A DNA stretch of 64,000 nt, taken from positions 62,001-126,000 of the forward strand of contig NZ_JAOYTH010000009.1 of the NCBI RefSeq assembly GCF_025847205.1, given 5' to 3'. Under the pieces are notes generated by a model. The model made no database searches. It saw only the letters and a program-made list of their open reading frames with translations, and was not told the DNA's origin. Shown here one piece after another: positions 36,668 to 45,987 of the stretch. Source of the DNA: Pararhizobium sp. YC-54 (GTDB lineage: Bacteria; Pseudomonadota; Alphaproteobacteria; Rhizobiales; Rhizobiaceae). How positions within the stretch are numbered: position 1 is the first letter of the stretch; each line of letters begins with the position of its first letter. The translations under genes and the position numbers were made by a program.

Positions 36668-37828
36668 ATGACAAAGTGGTACAGAGAAAATGCCCCGATC
36701 ACTGCCGAAAACCTGACTGACGAATGGATGCGCCTGAAGCGCGGCTCGGTCACCCGCCGCCACTTCCTCGGCGTCACCGGCCTTGGCCTGGCCGCAGCCG
36801 TTCTCGCCCGCCAGCCCGGCGTCTTCAACGCGACCGCCTATGCCGAAGACCTCGGCAAGACCATGTCGCTGGCGACCTGGCCGAACTATCATGATCCGGC
36901 CAGCTTCGAGGCTTTCACGGCGGCGACCGGCGTTGCCGTCGAAGTCAACGTCTTCGGTTCCAACGAGGAAATGCTGGCGAAGCTCCAGGCTGGCGGCACC
37001 GGCTGGGACCTGTTCGTTCCGACCAACTATACGATCTCCACCTATGTCAAGCTCGGCCTGATCGACCCGCTCGACATGGCAAAGCTGCCCGCGTTTTCAC
37101 AAGCGTCGCAATCGGCCCGCTTCACCTCCGAAGGCGCCATCGACGGCACGACCTATGCCCTGCCGAAGAACTGGGGCACGACGGGCATGGCCGTCAACAC
37201 CTCGAAGATCAAGACGAAGATCGCCTCCTGGAAGGACTTCTTCGAGGTCGCCATGACCGAGGCCGACGGCCGCGCCATGGTCCACGACTACCAGCTGACG
37301 ACCATCGGCAGCGCGCTTGTGTCGCTTGGCTATTCCTTCAATTCGATCAAGCCGGAAGAGCTCGCCAAGGCCGAAGAACTGCTGATCAAGGTCAAGCCCC
37401 ATCTCTACGGCATCAACAGCGACTACCAGCCCGGCATGCGCGCCACCGACGCCTGGATGACCATGTGCTGGACCAATGACGGCGCCCAGCTCAACCGCGA
37501 CATGCCGGAAATCGCCTATATCCTCGGCACCGATGGCGGCGAGATCTGGACGGATTTCTACGCCATCCCGAAAAGCGCCGCCAACAAGCCTGCCGGCTAC
37601 GCCCTGCTCGACTATCTGATGACGCCGGAACATGCCGTCAAGGAACACATCGCCAACGGCGCGCCGACCACCGACAGCCGTGTGCTGGCGCTGCTTCCAG
37701 CCGACGTCACGTCGAACAAGATCGTCTATCCGGACGAAGCGTCGCTGACCAAGCTGGAATTCGGCGCGGCCGTGACGTTGACCGATCCGGCCCGTGCCGA
37801 ACTGATGGCACGTTTCAAATCGGCTTGA
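36668..37828 (+). CDS. ABC transporter substrate-binding protein, PotD type, Tat-exported
   Basis: 386 residues. A twin-arginine signal (TRRHFLGVTGLGLAAAV, residues 29-45, after an unusually long charged start) suggests Tat export. Mature part opens MSLATWPNYHDPASFEAF and has GTGWDLFVPTNYTI, as in spermidine/putrescine binding proteins (SBP_bac_8/PotD). The aromatic cage typical of amine ligands cannot be verified by eye. The Tat signal is notable because most PotD homologues use Sec. Confidence 0.86.
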   Translation: MTKWYRENAPITAENLTDEWMRLKRGSVTRRHFLGVTGLGLAAAVLARQPGVFNATAYAEDLGKTMSLATWPNYHDPASFEAFTAATGVAVEVNVFGSNEEMLAKLQAGGTGWDLFVPTNYTISTYVKLGLIDPLDMAKLPAFSQASQSARFTSEGAIDGTTYALPKNWGTTGMAVNTSKIKTKIASWKDFFEVAMTEADGRAMVHDYQLTTIGSALVSLGYSFNSIKPEELAKAEELLIKVKPHLYGINSDYQPGMRATDAWMTMCWTNDGAQLNRDMPEIAYILGTDGGEIWTDFYAIPKSAANKPAGYALLDYLMTPEHAVKEHIANGAPTTDSRVLALLPADVTSNKIVYPDEASLTKLEFGAAVTLTDPARAELMARFKSA

Positions 37829-37830
37829 AT

Positions 37831-37881
37831 TCTCTTCTCCCCAGCGGGGAGAAGGTGGCCCGAAGGGCCGGATGAGGGGGG
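37831..37881. repeat. GC-rich palindromic intergenic repeat, family B copy 1
   Basis: Contains CTTCTCCCCAGCGGGGAGAA and GTGGCCCGAAGGGCCGGATG then a G run; two adjacent hairpins. The inverted partner is at 37919-37974 and further copies lie at 52332-52382 and 52459-52510. Confidence 0.85.
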
Positions 37882-37918
37882 CCGAAGGCAACTTCGTTTT
37901 GGCTCCAGCTTCGCTGAA

Positions 37919-37974
37919 GCCCCCCTCATCGCCTCACTGCGTTCGGCTCTTCTCCCCGCTGGGGAGAAGAGGGA
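37919..37974. repeat. GC-rich palindromic intergenic repeat, family B copy 2 (inverted)
   Basis: CCCCCCTCATC ... CTTCTCCCCGCTGGGGAGAA, opposite orientation to the copy at 37831. The pair fills most of the 215-bp gap between the binding-protein and permease genes. Confidence 0.82.
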
Positions 37975-38043
37975 GTTCGCGGCAGAAATCCATTCCGCAT
38001 ATCCGGCACAAGATGCCAGCTACCGAAAGTCGAACCAAGCACC

Positions 38044-38910
38044 ATGCCCATGACCACCGACCGAAAACGGCAACTGCTGACCGCGGCCCTTGTGGCGCCT
38101 GCCGGGTTATGGCTGTTCGTCTTCCTTGTCCTGCCGTTCATGGCAATGGTCGTCTTTTCCTTCGGCGAACGCGCACCGGAGGGCGGTTATCAGCCTGCCT
38201 TCACCTTCGCGCAATTCGCCAATCTCCCGTCGCGCGCGGCCGCTTTCTGGAACACCATGATGATCGCGCCCGCCGGCGCCCTCCTCTGCCTGATCGTCGC
38301 CTATCCCGTCGCCTACTATCTCGCCGTCAAATCCAACCCGAAGTACCGGCTGATGCTCGTCTCCCTCGTCGTCGTGCCCTTCTGGACAAGCCTGCTGGTG
38401 CGCACCTATGCCTGGATGTACATTCTGGGTTCACGCGGCATCCCGAACCTGCTGAGCATGATCGGCATCGAGGATGTGCGGCTCCTGAATACGCCTGGCG
38501 CCGTACTGCTCGGCATCGTCTATGGCTACCTGCCGCTGATGATCATGCCGATCTATGTCAGCCTCGAAAAGCTCGACCGCCGCCTGCTCGAAGCCTCCGC
38601 CGATCTCGGCGCCAGGCCGGTCTCGACCTTCTTCAGCATAACCCTGCCTTTGTCGCTGCCCGGCGTCATGACCGGTGTGGCGCTCGTCACCATCCTATTG
38701 CTTGGCGAATACCTGATCCCGCAGCTGCTCGGCGGCGGCAAGGTGTTCTTCATCGGCAATGCGCTGGTCGATCTCTTCCTGCAATCGCGCAACTGGCCCT
38801 TCGGCTCGGCGATCGCCGTGACGCTCGTCGTGGTCGTCGTAATCGTGCTGACGGTGGCGATGCGCATCGCCTGGAAAGTCTCCGGTTCAAGACAGGTGGA
38901 TCTCGTCTGA
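38044..38910 (+). CDS. ABC transporter permease (PotB type)
   Basis: 288 residues, six predicted helices. EAA loop at LLEASADLGARPVSTFFSITLP (about residues 183-204). First permease of the PotABCD-like importer. Separated from its binding-protein gene by the paired repeat, which might modulate downstream expression. The ATG at 38044 is used (38050 alternative); the stop overlaps the next start by one base (TGATG). Confidence 0.87.
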   Translation: MPMTTDRKRQLLTAALVAPAGLWLFVFLVLPFMAMVVFSFGERAPEGGYQPAFTFAQFANLPSRAAAFWNTMMIAPAGALLCLIVAYPVAYYLAVKSNPKYRLMLVSLVVVPFWTSLLVRTYAWMYILGSRGIPNLLSMIGIEDVRLLNTPGAVLLGIVYGYLPLMIMPIYVSLEKLDRRLLEASADLGARPVSTFFSITLPLSLPGVMTGVALVTILLLGEYLIPQLLGGGKVFFIGNALVDLFLQSRNWPFGSAIAVTLVVVVVIVLTVAMRIAWKVSGSRQVDLV

Positions 38911-39734
38911 TGCGCGCTCTCGTCACGTCCGTCTATCTCTTCCTCTACGCGCCGATCGCGCTGGTCGTGCTGTTCTCGTTCAATGCAGGGCGCAGCGCCA
39001 GCGAGTTCACCGGCTTCTCGACCGTGTGGTACGGCAAGGCGCTTGGGAACACGTTCCTGATCACGGCCTTGCAGAACAGCCTGATGATCGCCTTGACCAG
39101 CGCCGTTCTGGCGGCCGTCTTCGGCACCATGGCAGCGCTCGGCATGCAGCGCCTGAGCAGCCGCAGCCGCGCCATCTTCGACGGCCTGTTTGCAGCAGCC
39201 ATCGTCGTGCCCGGCGTCGTCATCGGCATTGCCACCCTGGTGGCGCTGGTCGAGGTCTTCTCGTTCGTCAACCCGGCGCTCGCCGCGATCTGGCCCGGCG
39301 ACAAGCCGCCGCAGCTCGGCCTCGGCTACGGCTCGATCATCGCCGCGCATGGCCTGTTCTCGCTGGCGCTGGTCACCATGATCGTCAAGGCCCGCATTGC
39401 CAGCCTCGGCCGCGATATCGTCGAGGCCTCGAGCGATCTCTATGCCACGCCGTTCACCACCTTCCGCCAGATCGTCCTGCCGCAGATCCTGCCGTCGGTG
39501 CTTGCAGGCTTCCTGCTCGCCTTCACGTTTTCCTTTGATGATTTCATCGTCGCCTTCTTCGTTGCGGGCTCGAAGACGACGTTGCCGATCTACGTCTTCG
39601 CCTCGATCAGGCGCGGCGTGACGCCGGAGATCAATGCGATTGCCACCATCGTCCTGGTCGCCTCGCTGTTCATGATCCTGATTGCCCGCGTGCTGATGCG
39701 GGACAAGACAACAAAAGTGCAGGCCGGGGAGTAG
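38910..39734 (+). CDS. ABC transporter permease (PotC type)
   Basis: 274 residues, six predicted helices beginning VYLFLYAPIALVVLFSFNAG, with the EAA loop VEASSDLYATPFTTFRQIVL. The asparagine-rich N-terminal segment and FSFDDFIVAFFVAGS are typical of PotC. Translationally coupled to the upstream permease. Confidence 0.88.
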   Translation: MRALVTSVYLFLYAPIALVVLFSFNAGRSASEFTGFSTVWYGKALGNTFLITALQNSLMIALTSAVLAAVFGTMAALGMQRLSSRSRAIFDGLFAAAIVVPGVVIGIATLVALVEVFSFVNPALAAIWPGDKPPQLGLGYGSIIAAHGLFSLALVTMIVKARIASLGRDIVEASSDLYATPFTTFRQIVLPQILPSVLAGFLLAFTFSFDDFIVAFFVAGSKTTLPIYVFASIRRGVTPEINAIATIVLVASLFMILIARVLMRDKTTKVQAGE

Positions 39735-39737
39735 ACC

Positions 39738-40499
39738 ATGATCCTGAAAGACCGGGTGGCCATCGTCACCGGCGCCGGTTCCGGCATCGGCCAGGCGGGT
39801 GCTGCGATCATGGCGCGCGAAGGCGCCCATGTCGCCGTCGCCGATCGCAGCGCAGAAGGTGCCGCAGAGACCGTGGCGATGATTGAGAACGCGGGTGGCA
39901 GTGCCGAAAGCCTCGTCCTCGACGTCACCGACGACATATCGCTTCAGGCGGGCATCGCTTCCGTGCTTGAGCGCCACGGCCGCATCGATATCCTGCACAA
40001 TCATGCGGGCGCTCAGGTGGCGGGCGATCTCGAACAGGTGGAAGTCGAAGGCTTCGACCGGTCCTGGAGCCTGAATGTCCGCGCCCATTTCATGGCGGCC
40101 CGCTTCGTCGTGCCGGCGATGAAGCGCCAAGGCTCCGGCGTCATCCTCAACACGTCGTCCTCCTCCGGCGTGCTCTACGACCGCGAGATGATTGCCTATA
40201 CCACCACAAAACACGCCGTCATCGCCATGACCAAACAGATGGCCGGCGACTACGCGAAATTCGGCATCCGCGTCAATGCGCTCTGCCCCGGCTGGGTCGA
40301 TACGCCCTTTAACAGCCCTTTCATCGCCCAGATGGGCGGGCGGGCCGCAATCGAGGCCTATGTGCGGGAAAAAGTGCCGATGGGACGATGGGCTGATGTC
40401 GGCGAGATCGCGGAATCGATCCTGTTCCTCGTTTCCGGCCGCTCATCCTACATGACCGGACAGATCCTTGTTGTCGATGGCGGCGAAGCCGTCGTGTGA
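39738..40499 (+). CDS. Short-chain dehydrogenase/reductase
   Basis: 253 residues, classical SDR. NAD(P) motif TGAGSGIGQAGA at residues 12-23, NHAG, active-site Ser in NTSSSSGVLY and YTTTKHAVIA (Tyr/Lys catalytic pair), and the C-terminal GQILVVDGGEA. It begins 3 nt after the permease gene and so belongs to the importer operon; it presumably oxidises the imported compound or its product. Substrate unknown. Confidence 0.88.
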   Translation: MILKDRVAIVTGAGSGIGQAGAAIMAREGAHVAVADRSAEGAAETVAMIENAGGSAESLVLDVTDDISLQAGIASVLERHGRIDILHNHAGAQVAGDLEQVEVEGFDRSWSLNVRAHFMAARFVVPAMKRQGSGVILNTSSSSGVLYDREMIAYTTTKHAVIAMTKQMAGDYAKFGIRVNALCPGWVDTPFNSPFIAQMGGRAAIEAYVREKVPMGRWADVGEIAESILFLVSGRSSYMTGQILVVDGGEAVV

Positions 40500-40530
40500 G
40501 ACGCGCGCCGCATGCCTGACGGCGGCGGGG

Positions 40531-41406
40531 CTATTCTCCAGATGGTATCTCGACGGAAAACGCGAAACGCGCCGTCGCACCCGGCTCCAGCGTCACGGTG
40601 TAGGGCCGCTCGTCGAGCGCATTGGAACCGCCGGTACGCGCCGCCATTCCATGCCAGGGCTCGATGCAAAGAAACGGCGCCCCGGGCTTGGTCCAGAGTG
40701 CCAGATTGGGCAGGTTGTCGAATTGAAACCGCAGGGACGGGCCGCCTTTGGCGCCATAGGCAAGACCGGTTCCGGCACCTTCAGGGAAGATCATCGCATC
40801 CGCATCAAACATCGCCGGATCGAGCTCCAGCCGCCCGCCCTGAAACGGTGACGGCAAGACAGCCGAGTCCAGAAGCCCGGCCTGAACACGAACAAGCGGC
40901 GGCTCGGCGCCGTTGTCCAGCGTGACGGCATGCGGCTGCCCCGCAGCGCCGGGCAAGGGCCAGACAAAGGCCGGGTGAAAACCGATCCCGAACGGCATTG
41001 CCTTGACGTCGCGATTGCCGACTTCGGCCGCCACCGTCAGCGTATGGCCGTCCAGCCGATGTTCAACGGCAAGGCTAAACTCGAAGGGATAGACCGGCCG
41101 CGTCGCCTCCGATGCGGCCAGCTCATACCGGCACATCGCCGGTGTCGATGCGGCAAGCGAGAATTCGCTGCGGCGGGCAAACCCATGCTGCGCCATGGGG
41201 TAAGTCTTGCCATCAATCGAAACCGTATCGCCGGGCGCCTTGCCGACGATGGGGAAGAGTATGGGAGAACGGCCGCTCCAGAAGGTCGCATCGCCGCTCC
41301 ACAGCCACGCACGCCCGTCCCGGCTGGTGATCGCCTGCATTTCGGCACCGAGCGACGATATGTCGACGGTCAGATGCTCGTTTTCGATCCGCACTGAAGC
41401 TGGCAT
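40531..41406 (-). CDS. Aldose 1-epimerase-family protein
   Basis: 291 residues with a galactose-mutarotase-like fold. RSPILFPIVGK and QHGFARRSEFSL carry the conserved Arg and His, IGFHPAFVWPLPG the second His, and FLCIEPWHGM the catalytic-Glu region. Closest to the LacX/YeaD-type group. Start ATG 41406; a long upstream reading overlaps the hydratase gene and was not used. Last gene of the leftward run after the hydratase, and apparently unrelated to its pathway. Confidence 0.8.
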   Translation of the reverse strand: MPASVRIENEHLTVDISSLGAEMQAITSRDGRAWLWSGDATFWSGRSPILFPIVGKAPGDTVSIDGKTYPMAQHGFARRSEFSLAASTPAMCRYELAASEATRPVYPFEFSLAVEHRLDGHTLTVAAEVGNRDVKAMPFGIGFHPAFVWPLPGAAGQPHAVTLDNGAEPPLVRVQAGLLDSAVLPSPFQGGRLELDPAMFDADAMIFPEGAGTGLAYGAKGGPSLRFQFDNLPNLALWTKPGAPFLCIEPWHGMAARTGGSNALDERPYTVTLEPGATARFAFSVEIPSGE

Positions 41407-41516
41407 GATCCGTGCTCTCCGCATTGTTCGCAGGTGCACACTAATGTTGTTCCAGAACAAACGGAACTGCTGAGACGGCGTAATTTTCAAGGCTTCGATG
41501 AAGCGTTCACCATCGA

Positions 41517-43178
41517 TCAATCCAGAGCGATATAGCCGATCCCCTTCTTGCCGATCTCATCCACCGACTCCTCATAACCGGCATCGGCATAGCGGATGAC
41601 ACCGAGCGACGTGTCGTTGGTCAGCGCATGACTGAGCCGCTCGGCACCGCCTTCCGTGCCATCGGCCACCACGGTCACGCCGCAGCTGGTCATGTAGCCG
41701 GCATAGCCGCCGCCGCCGGAATGGACGACGACGAGATCGGCCATCGATGAGCAAAGCAGCATGGCGTCAAGCAGCGGCCAGTCGGCGATGGCGTCGGAAC
41801 CGTCTTTCATCCGTTCGGTCATGATGTTCGGATGCGCCATGGCGCCGGCGTCGAGATGATCGCGGGAAAAGGCGATCGGCCCCTTGAGTTCGCCGGATGC
41901 GACCAGCGCGTTGACCGCGACAGCCAACTCTGTCCGCTCGCCATGGCCGAGCCACGCGATGCGGGCCGGCAGTCCTTCGAATGGTACATTTTCGCGGGCA
42001 AGGCGTATCCAGTTGGTGACGATCCTGTTGTCGGGGAACATTTCGAGCAAAAGATCGTCGATGCGGGCGATGTCGCTCTCCTCGCCCGACAGCGCCATCC
42101 AGCGGAAGGGGCCGATGGCGCGGGCAAACAGCGGCCTGAGATAGGCCTCGGTGAAGATGCGGATATCGAAGGCATTGGCAACGCCGCCCTCGCGCGCCTG
42201 GGTGCGGATCAGGTTGCCGTTGTCGAAGACTTCCGCGCCCTTGGCCTGGAACTCCAGCATGGCCTTCACATGATCGACGATCGAGGCGCGGCTTGCGGCC
42301 ATCAGCTGTCCCTGCCCGTCGACACGCAGCCGCTTGACCTCCTCAAGGCTCATGCCCTTCGGCACATAGCCGTAAACGAGATCGTGGGCCGAGGTCTGGT
42401 CGGTGACGATATCCGGCACGATGCCGCGCCTGGCGATTTCAGGGTAAAGTGCGGCCGCATTGCCGACGAGGCCGATGGAGGTGGCGCGCTTTTCCTTGAC
42501 CGCCTGATCAATCATCGCCAGCGCCGTATCGAGATCCGGCGCCACATGTTCGAGATAGCCGATCGCTTTTCGCTTTTCGGCGCGGACGGGATCAATGTCG
42601 ATGCAGAGGATCGCAGCCCCCGCCATGCGGCCGGCGAGCGGCTGCGCGCCACCCATGCCGCCCAAGCCGGCGGTCAGGATGAAGCGCCCGGCGAGATCGC
42701 CGCCGAACCGGTTTTCGGCGATCCGCATGAAAATCTCGTAGGTGCCCTGAATGACGCCCTGGCTGCCGATATATTGCCAGGCGCCGGCCGTCAGTCCGCC
42801 CCAGCAGATCAAGCCCTGCTTTTCCAGTTCGTAGAACACCTCGGCCTTCGCCCACTGGCCGACGATATTGCAATTGGCCATGATCACCAGCGGCGCCTTG
42901 GCATGGGTCTTCAAAAGCCCCACCGGCTTGCCGGACTGGATGATCAGCGTCTGGTCCTCGTCCATCTCCATGAGCGTCTTTACGATGGCCTTGTGGGAGG
43001 CCCAGTTGCGCGCCGCCTTGCCGAGTGCGGCATAGACGATCAGATTGTCCGGATCCTCGCCGACCGAAAGGACGTTTTCCAGTAGCCGCAGCAACGCCTC
43101 CTGCCGCCAGCCCTTTGCGCGCAAATCCGGGCCGCCGGGGATGGGAAAGTTCGGGTGACGGGGGTTGGCCTTCGGCAT
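41517..43178 (-). CDS. Urocanate hydratase homologue, probable thiourocanate hydratase
   Basis: 553 residues, full urocanase (HutU) length, with FILTAGLGGMGGAQPLAGRM NAD-binding block (about residues 167-186). The canonical Cys410 segment GLPARICW reads GLPARIAW here (Ala408), and the HHGGG segment reads VHSGGGG. In the ergothioneine route the paralogous hydratase converts thiourocanate to 3-(5-oxo-2-thioxoimidazolidin-4-yl)propionate (family knowledge). The partners around it (DUF917, carbamoylase, hydantoinase, MIO-less lyase) support that reading. A true urocanase remains possible, as some features of the site are not known to me for all clades. Confidence 0.8.
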   Translation of the reverse strand: MPKANPRHPNFPIPGGPDLRAKGWRQEALLRLLENVLSVGEDPDNLIVYAALGKAARNWASHKAIVKTLMEMDEDQTLIIQSGKPVGLLKTHAKAPLVIMANCNIVGQWAKAEVFYELEKQGLICWGGLTAGAWQYIGSQGVIQGTYEIFMRIAENRFGGDLAGRFILTAGLGGMGGAQPLAGRMAGAAILCIDIDPVRAEKRKAIGYLEHVAPDLDTALAMIDQAVKEKRATSIGLVGNAAALYPEIARRGIVPDIVTDQTSAHDLVYGYVPKGMSLEEVKRLRVDGQGQLMAASRASIVDHVKAMLEFQAKGAEVFDNGNLIRTQAREGGVANAFDIRIFTEAYLRPLFARAIGPFRWMALSGEESDIARIDDLLLEMFPDNRIVTNWIRLARENVPFEGLPARIAWLGHGERTELAVAVNALVASGELKGPIAFSRDHLDAGAMAHPNIMTERMKDGSDAIADWPLLDAMLLCSSMADLVVVHSGGGGYAGYMTSCGVTVVADGTEGGAERLSHALTNDTSLGVIRYADAGYEESVDEIGKKGIGYIALD

Positions 43179-43279
43179 CTTGGTCTTTCCTTCTTCCTAT
43201 CTGCGATCGCATCCCTGCCGCCTTCACGCTACTCCCGTGGAGAGTTCGCGCCAGGAGGAGGCACGGCACCGCTTGTTGT

Positions 43280-43609
43280 TCATTTTGGCGGCAGCGAGAG
43301 AACATAGGCGACCGCCGCATCGAGCAGGCGCTTGCGCAGGGCGTCGTCTCCAAAGGCCTGCGCGCCTGCGCGCACCCAACCGTTCATCCGGCGGTCACCC
43401 ATCACCATGAGCTCAATGCCGGCAAGGGCCAGCGCCCAGCCATCATTGCCCTTGCCGAGGCGCACCAGCATGCCGTCGTTGCGCGCACCGCAAAGAAGAT
43501 TGCCGTCGAGGAGAAAGGCAAGGCCACCGAACATCGGCTTCTCGGAAAGCCCCGATCTCTCGCCGAGCTCCTGCCTGATCAGTTCCTCAAGACCGGCATC
43601 GCGCGACAT
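43280..43609 (-). CDS. TfoX N-terminal-domain protein
   Basis: 109 residues. SEKPMFGGLAFLLDGNLLCG and MLVRLG match the TfoX_N fold; no C-terminal TfoX domain. TfoX/Sxy proteins affect competence genes in gammaproteobacteria, but short single-domain versions are widespread and uncharacterised. It lies 12 nt after the DUF917 gene in the catabolic run, with its own GGGAGAA ribosome site. Its role in the operon is unknown. Confidence 0.8.
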   Translation of the reverse strand: MSRDAGLEELIRQELGERSGLSEKPMFGGLAFLLDGNLLCGARNDGMLVRLGKGNDGWALALAGIELMVMGDRRMNGWVRAGAQAFGDDALRKRLLDAAVAYVLSLPPK

Positions 43610-43621
43610 GGCAAATTCTCC

Positions 43622-44719
43622 CTACATCCGGCCGGACAAAGCGTAGCTTGCAATGTCAATGCCCATCGCCTTCTCGACAGGCGGATAGACAGACGGATCG
43701 AGCACGCTCGACGCCAGAGGGATGACGGTTTTGGGCACATGCAGCACGAAGATTGTCATGCCGACCTGTAATTGCCCGACACTCAACGCTTCGCCCTCCG
43801 GCGACAGTGTGGTGATGACGTCGGGGAAGGTCGCAAGCCGCGTGCCGCCGGCATTCTCCACAGCCATATATTCGTTCATGACGTGGAGTACCGTAGAGTC
43901 ATCACCCTTCCCCAGAGTCACCGTGCCGATATCGAAGGCTTCCTTGGTGTAGACCACGGATTTGTCGGTAATGACGCCTTCCGCAAGGATGGTGCCATTG
44001 GTGGTTTTAGCGATGGTGTCGATGATGGCGCTGCCGCCCTTGCCTTCCGCTGCGATAATCGCCTCGCCCAGAGTCAAGGCCAGCGAGATGCCGCCAAGCG
44101 CTGCATTCCTGCGCACATAGGACGCGCGTAGCGGATTGCGGCACGACGCGATGAAGCCACCGGACATGTCGGATGCGGTGCGCAGGATCGGCGAGATCTT
44201 GGCGGTCGCGCCGCGCACGACCAGCTCGATATAGCGGTTCTCCTCGCGATTGCCGCCAACCGCCGTCTGGATCATCTGCTCGGGCGAGCCCGCCATGCCG
44301 ATCGACCCCATGTCGCCGGTCGGATGCGCCCGCATGTCGCCGACGGCATCGAGAACCTTGGTGCCGAGGATCGCCGATGGCAGCCAGCCGTTCAGCGTCG
44401 AGGACTTGCCGTTCTGCCCGACCATCAGCGCCGAAACTTTCTCGCCAAGCGCCTCCTGCAGCAGCTCGACCGCCTTGACGTAATCGACACCGCGCATTTC
44501 CCAGGGCGTCGTCGAGGCCGGTGCTCCGATGGCCGCAGCCGTCGCCACCCAATCATCGGCATTGAGTTCGTCGACGGAAACCAGCTCCGGCTTGCCGATC
44601 GACACCGCTGCATAGCCGAGCATTCGCCCATGATCGGCCCAGCCGCCACCGCCGGCCGCATAGACCGAGCCGCCCTTGACCGCCGCTTCGACGTCTTTTT
44701 CCGTGAGTATCCGGCCCAT
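43622..44719 (-). CDS. DUF917 protein, probable thiohydantoin desulfurase
   Basis: 365 residues of the DUF917 (S-Me-THD) family: GGGGWADHGRMLGYAAVSIG near the N-terminus, then PWEMRGVDYVKAVELLQ and GNREENRYIELV. Family members remove the sulfur of thiohydantoin propionate in ergothioneine degradation. The start at 44719 shares a base with the upstream stop (TGATG), so it is coupled to the carbamoylase gene. Assignment depends on neighbours as well as on the family. Confidence 0.78.
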   Translation of the reverse strand: MGRILTEKDVEAAVKGGSVYAAGGGGWADHGRMLGYAAVSIGKPELVSVDELNADDWVATAAAIGAPASTTPWEMRGVDYVKAVELLQEALGEKVSALMVGQNGKSSTLNGWLPSAILGTKVLDAVGDMRAHPTGDMGSIGMAGSPEQMIQTAVGGNREENRYIELVVRGATAKISPILRTASDMSGGFIASCRNPLRASYVRRNAALGGISLALTLGEAIIAAEGKGGSAIIDTIAKTTNGTILAEGVITDKSVVYTKEAFDIGTVTLGKGDDSTVLHVMNEYMAVENAGGTRLATFPDVITTLSPEGEALSVGQLQVGMTIFVLHVPKTVIPLASSVLDPSVYPPVEKAMGIDIASYALSGRM

Positions 44720-45987
44720 CACTGCTCTCCCTGTAAATCGCTGTCGAGTTTGCGGACGGCCTCGAACAAAACCGCCGTGCCAAGCGCGATGTCTTCGTTC
44801 TCGGCCCATTCGTCCGGCGTATGCGAGCGTCCCTCGCGGCAAGCGATGAAGATCATTGCCGACTTGGAAATCCGTGCCATCCAGGCGGTGTCGTGACCGG
44901 CGCCGGACGCCATGCGACGGCGCCTTGCCCCAACACGGTCACAGGCCTGTTCGAGATTGCGCATCACCAAGGGGTCGGCAGGTGTCGGAAAATTGTCTGA
45001 AATCAACTTTGGCGAGGCGATCGACACACCGGTTTCGCGCTGGATATCGACAGCGAGCTGGTCAATCTCGGCGATGAACCGTTCCATGTCCGGCCGCAGC
45101 TCCGCGCGTGCGTCGATCAGGATGCGGGCGCGCGACGGCACGACATTGGCCGCGTTCGGCTCGATCGAGAATTCGCCGACCGTCGCGGTGAAATGCCCCT
45201 CGCCCTTGGCATAGTCCATGGCCAGACGTTCGATCTCACCGACCATGCGCGCGGCGGCCACCAGCGCATCGCGCCTGTGTCCCATCGGCGTCGTGCCGGC
45301 ATGGTCCGCCTGGCCTTCGAAGAGGATTTCGATGCGGGTAATACCGGCGATCGCCGTGACGATACCGATATCGCAGCGCTCGGCTTCCAGCACCGGACCC
45401 TGCTCGATATGCAATTCCAGAAATGCCTTGATATCCGAGCGCTTCTGCCGTGCCAGCCGTGACGGGTCGCCGCCGGCATCGATCATGCCCTGCCGCAGAG
45501 TGAGCTCCCCTTGCGTGCGGCTCAGCCAGCCGTCCGGGATCAGCCCCGCCAAACCGCGGCTGCCGATACAGGACACGCCAAAGATCGAGACTTCCTCGGC
45601 AAGGAAATCGACAACCTCCAGATCATGATCGAGCCTTATGCCGGCATCGCTCAACGCCTGCGCCACTTCGAGTGCCGCAGCGACGCCCGCGATACCGTCG
45701 AAGCGGCCGCCTTCCGGCACCGTATCGGAATGCGAGCCGAGCATGATCGTCCCGAGCGTGGATTTACGCCCCTTGCGGCGGCCGATCAGGTTTCCGGAAG
45801 CATCGATGCGGGTTTCCAGCCCGGCCGCTTTGAAGCGCTGTTCGAGAAAGGCCCGCCCTTCGAGAAACAGTGGCGTGAAGGCACGGCGCGTATAGGGCCT
45901 GTCCGGCTCGGTGATGCGGGCAAGGCCCTTGATAATATCGGCAATGCGCCTGATATCGACGGGAAGATTGGTTTCGACCGTGGCCAT
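44719..45987 (-). CDS. M20-family N-carbamoyl-L-amino acid hydrolase (probable N-carbamoylglutamate amidase)
   Basis: 422 residues. Zinc ligands are visible: MLGSHSDTVPEGGRFDG (His/Asp), DFLAEEVSIFG (Glu-Glu), ELHIEQGPVLEAE (His), and GAGHDTAWMARI (late His). Belongs to the HyuC/AllC/UraC group, all acting on carbamoyl or ureido compounds. In this operon it would convert N-carbamoyl-L-glutamate to L-glutamate, the last step. TGATG overlaps join it to both neighbours. Confidence 0.86.
   Translation of the reverse strand: MATVETNLPVDIRRIADIIKGLARITEPDRPYTRRAFTPLFLEGRAFLEQRFKAAGLETRIDASGNLIGRRKGRKSTLGTIMLGSHSDTVPEGGRFDGIAGVAAALEVAQALSDAGIRLDHDLEVVDFLAEEVSIFGVSCIGSRGLAGLIPDGWLSRTQGELTLRQGMIDAGGDPSRLARQKRSDIKAFLELHIEQGPVLEAERCDIGIVTAIAGITRIEILFEGQADHAGTTPMGHRRDALVAAARMVGEIERLAMDYAKGEGHFTATVGEFSIEPNAANVVPSRARILIDARAELRPDMERFIAEIDQLAVDIQRETGVSIASPKLISDNFPTPADPLVMRNLEQACDRVGARRRRMASGAGHDTAWMARISKSAMIFIACREGRSHTPDEWAENEDIALGTAVLFEAVRKLDSDLQGEQ

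Noticed and set aside
37872..39734. 620-codon reading upstream of the PotC-type permease
   Set aside because: The N-terminal part is a shadow of the repeat and the PotB gene. The permease starts at 38910.
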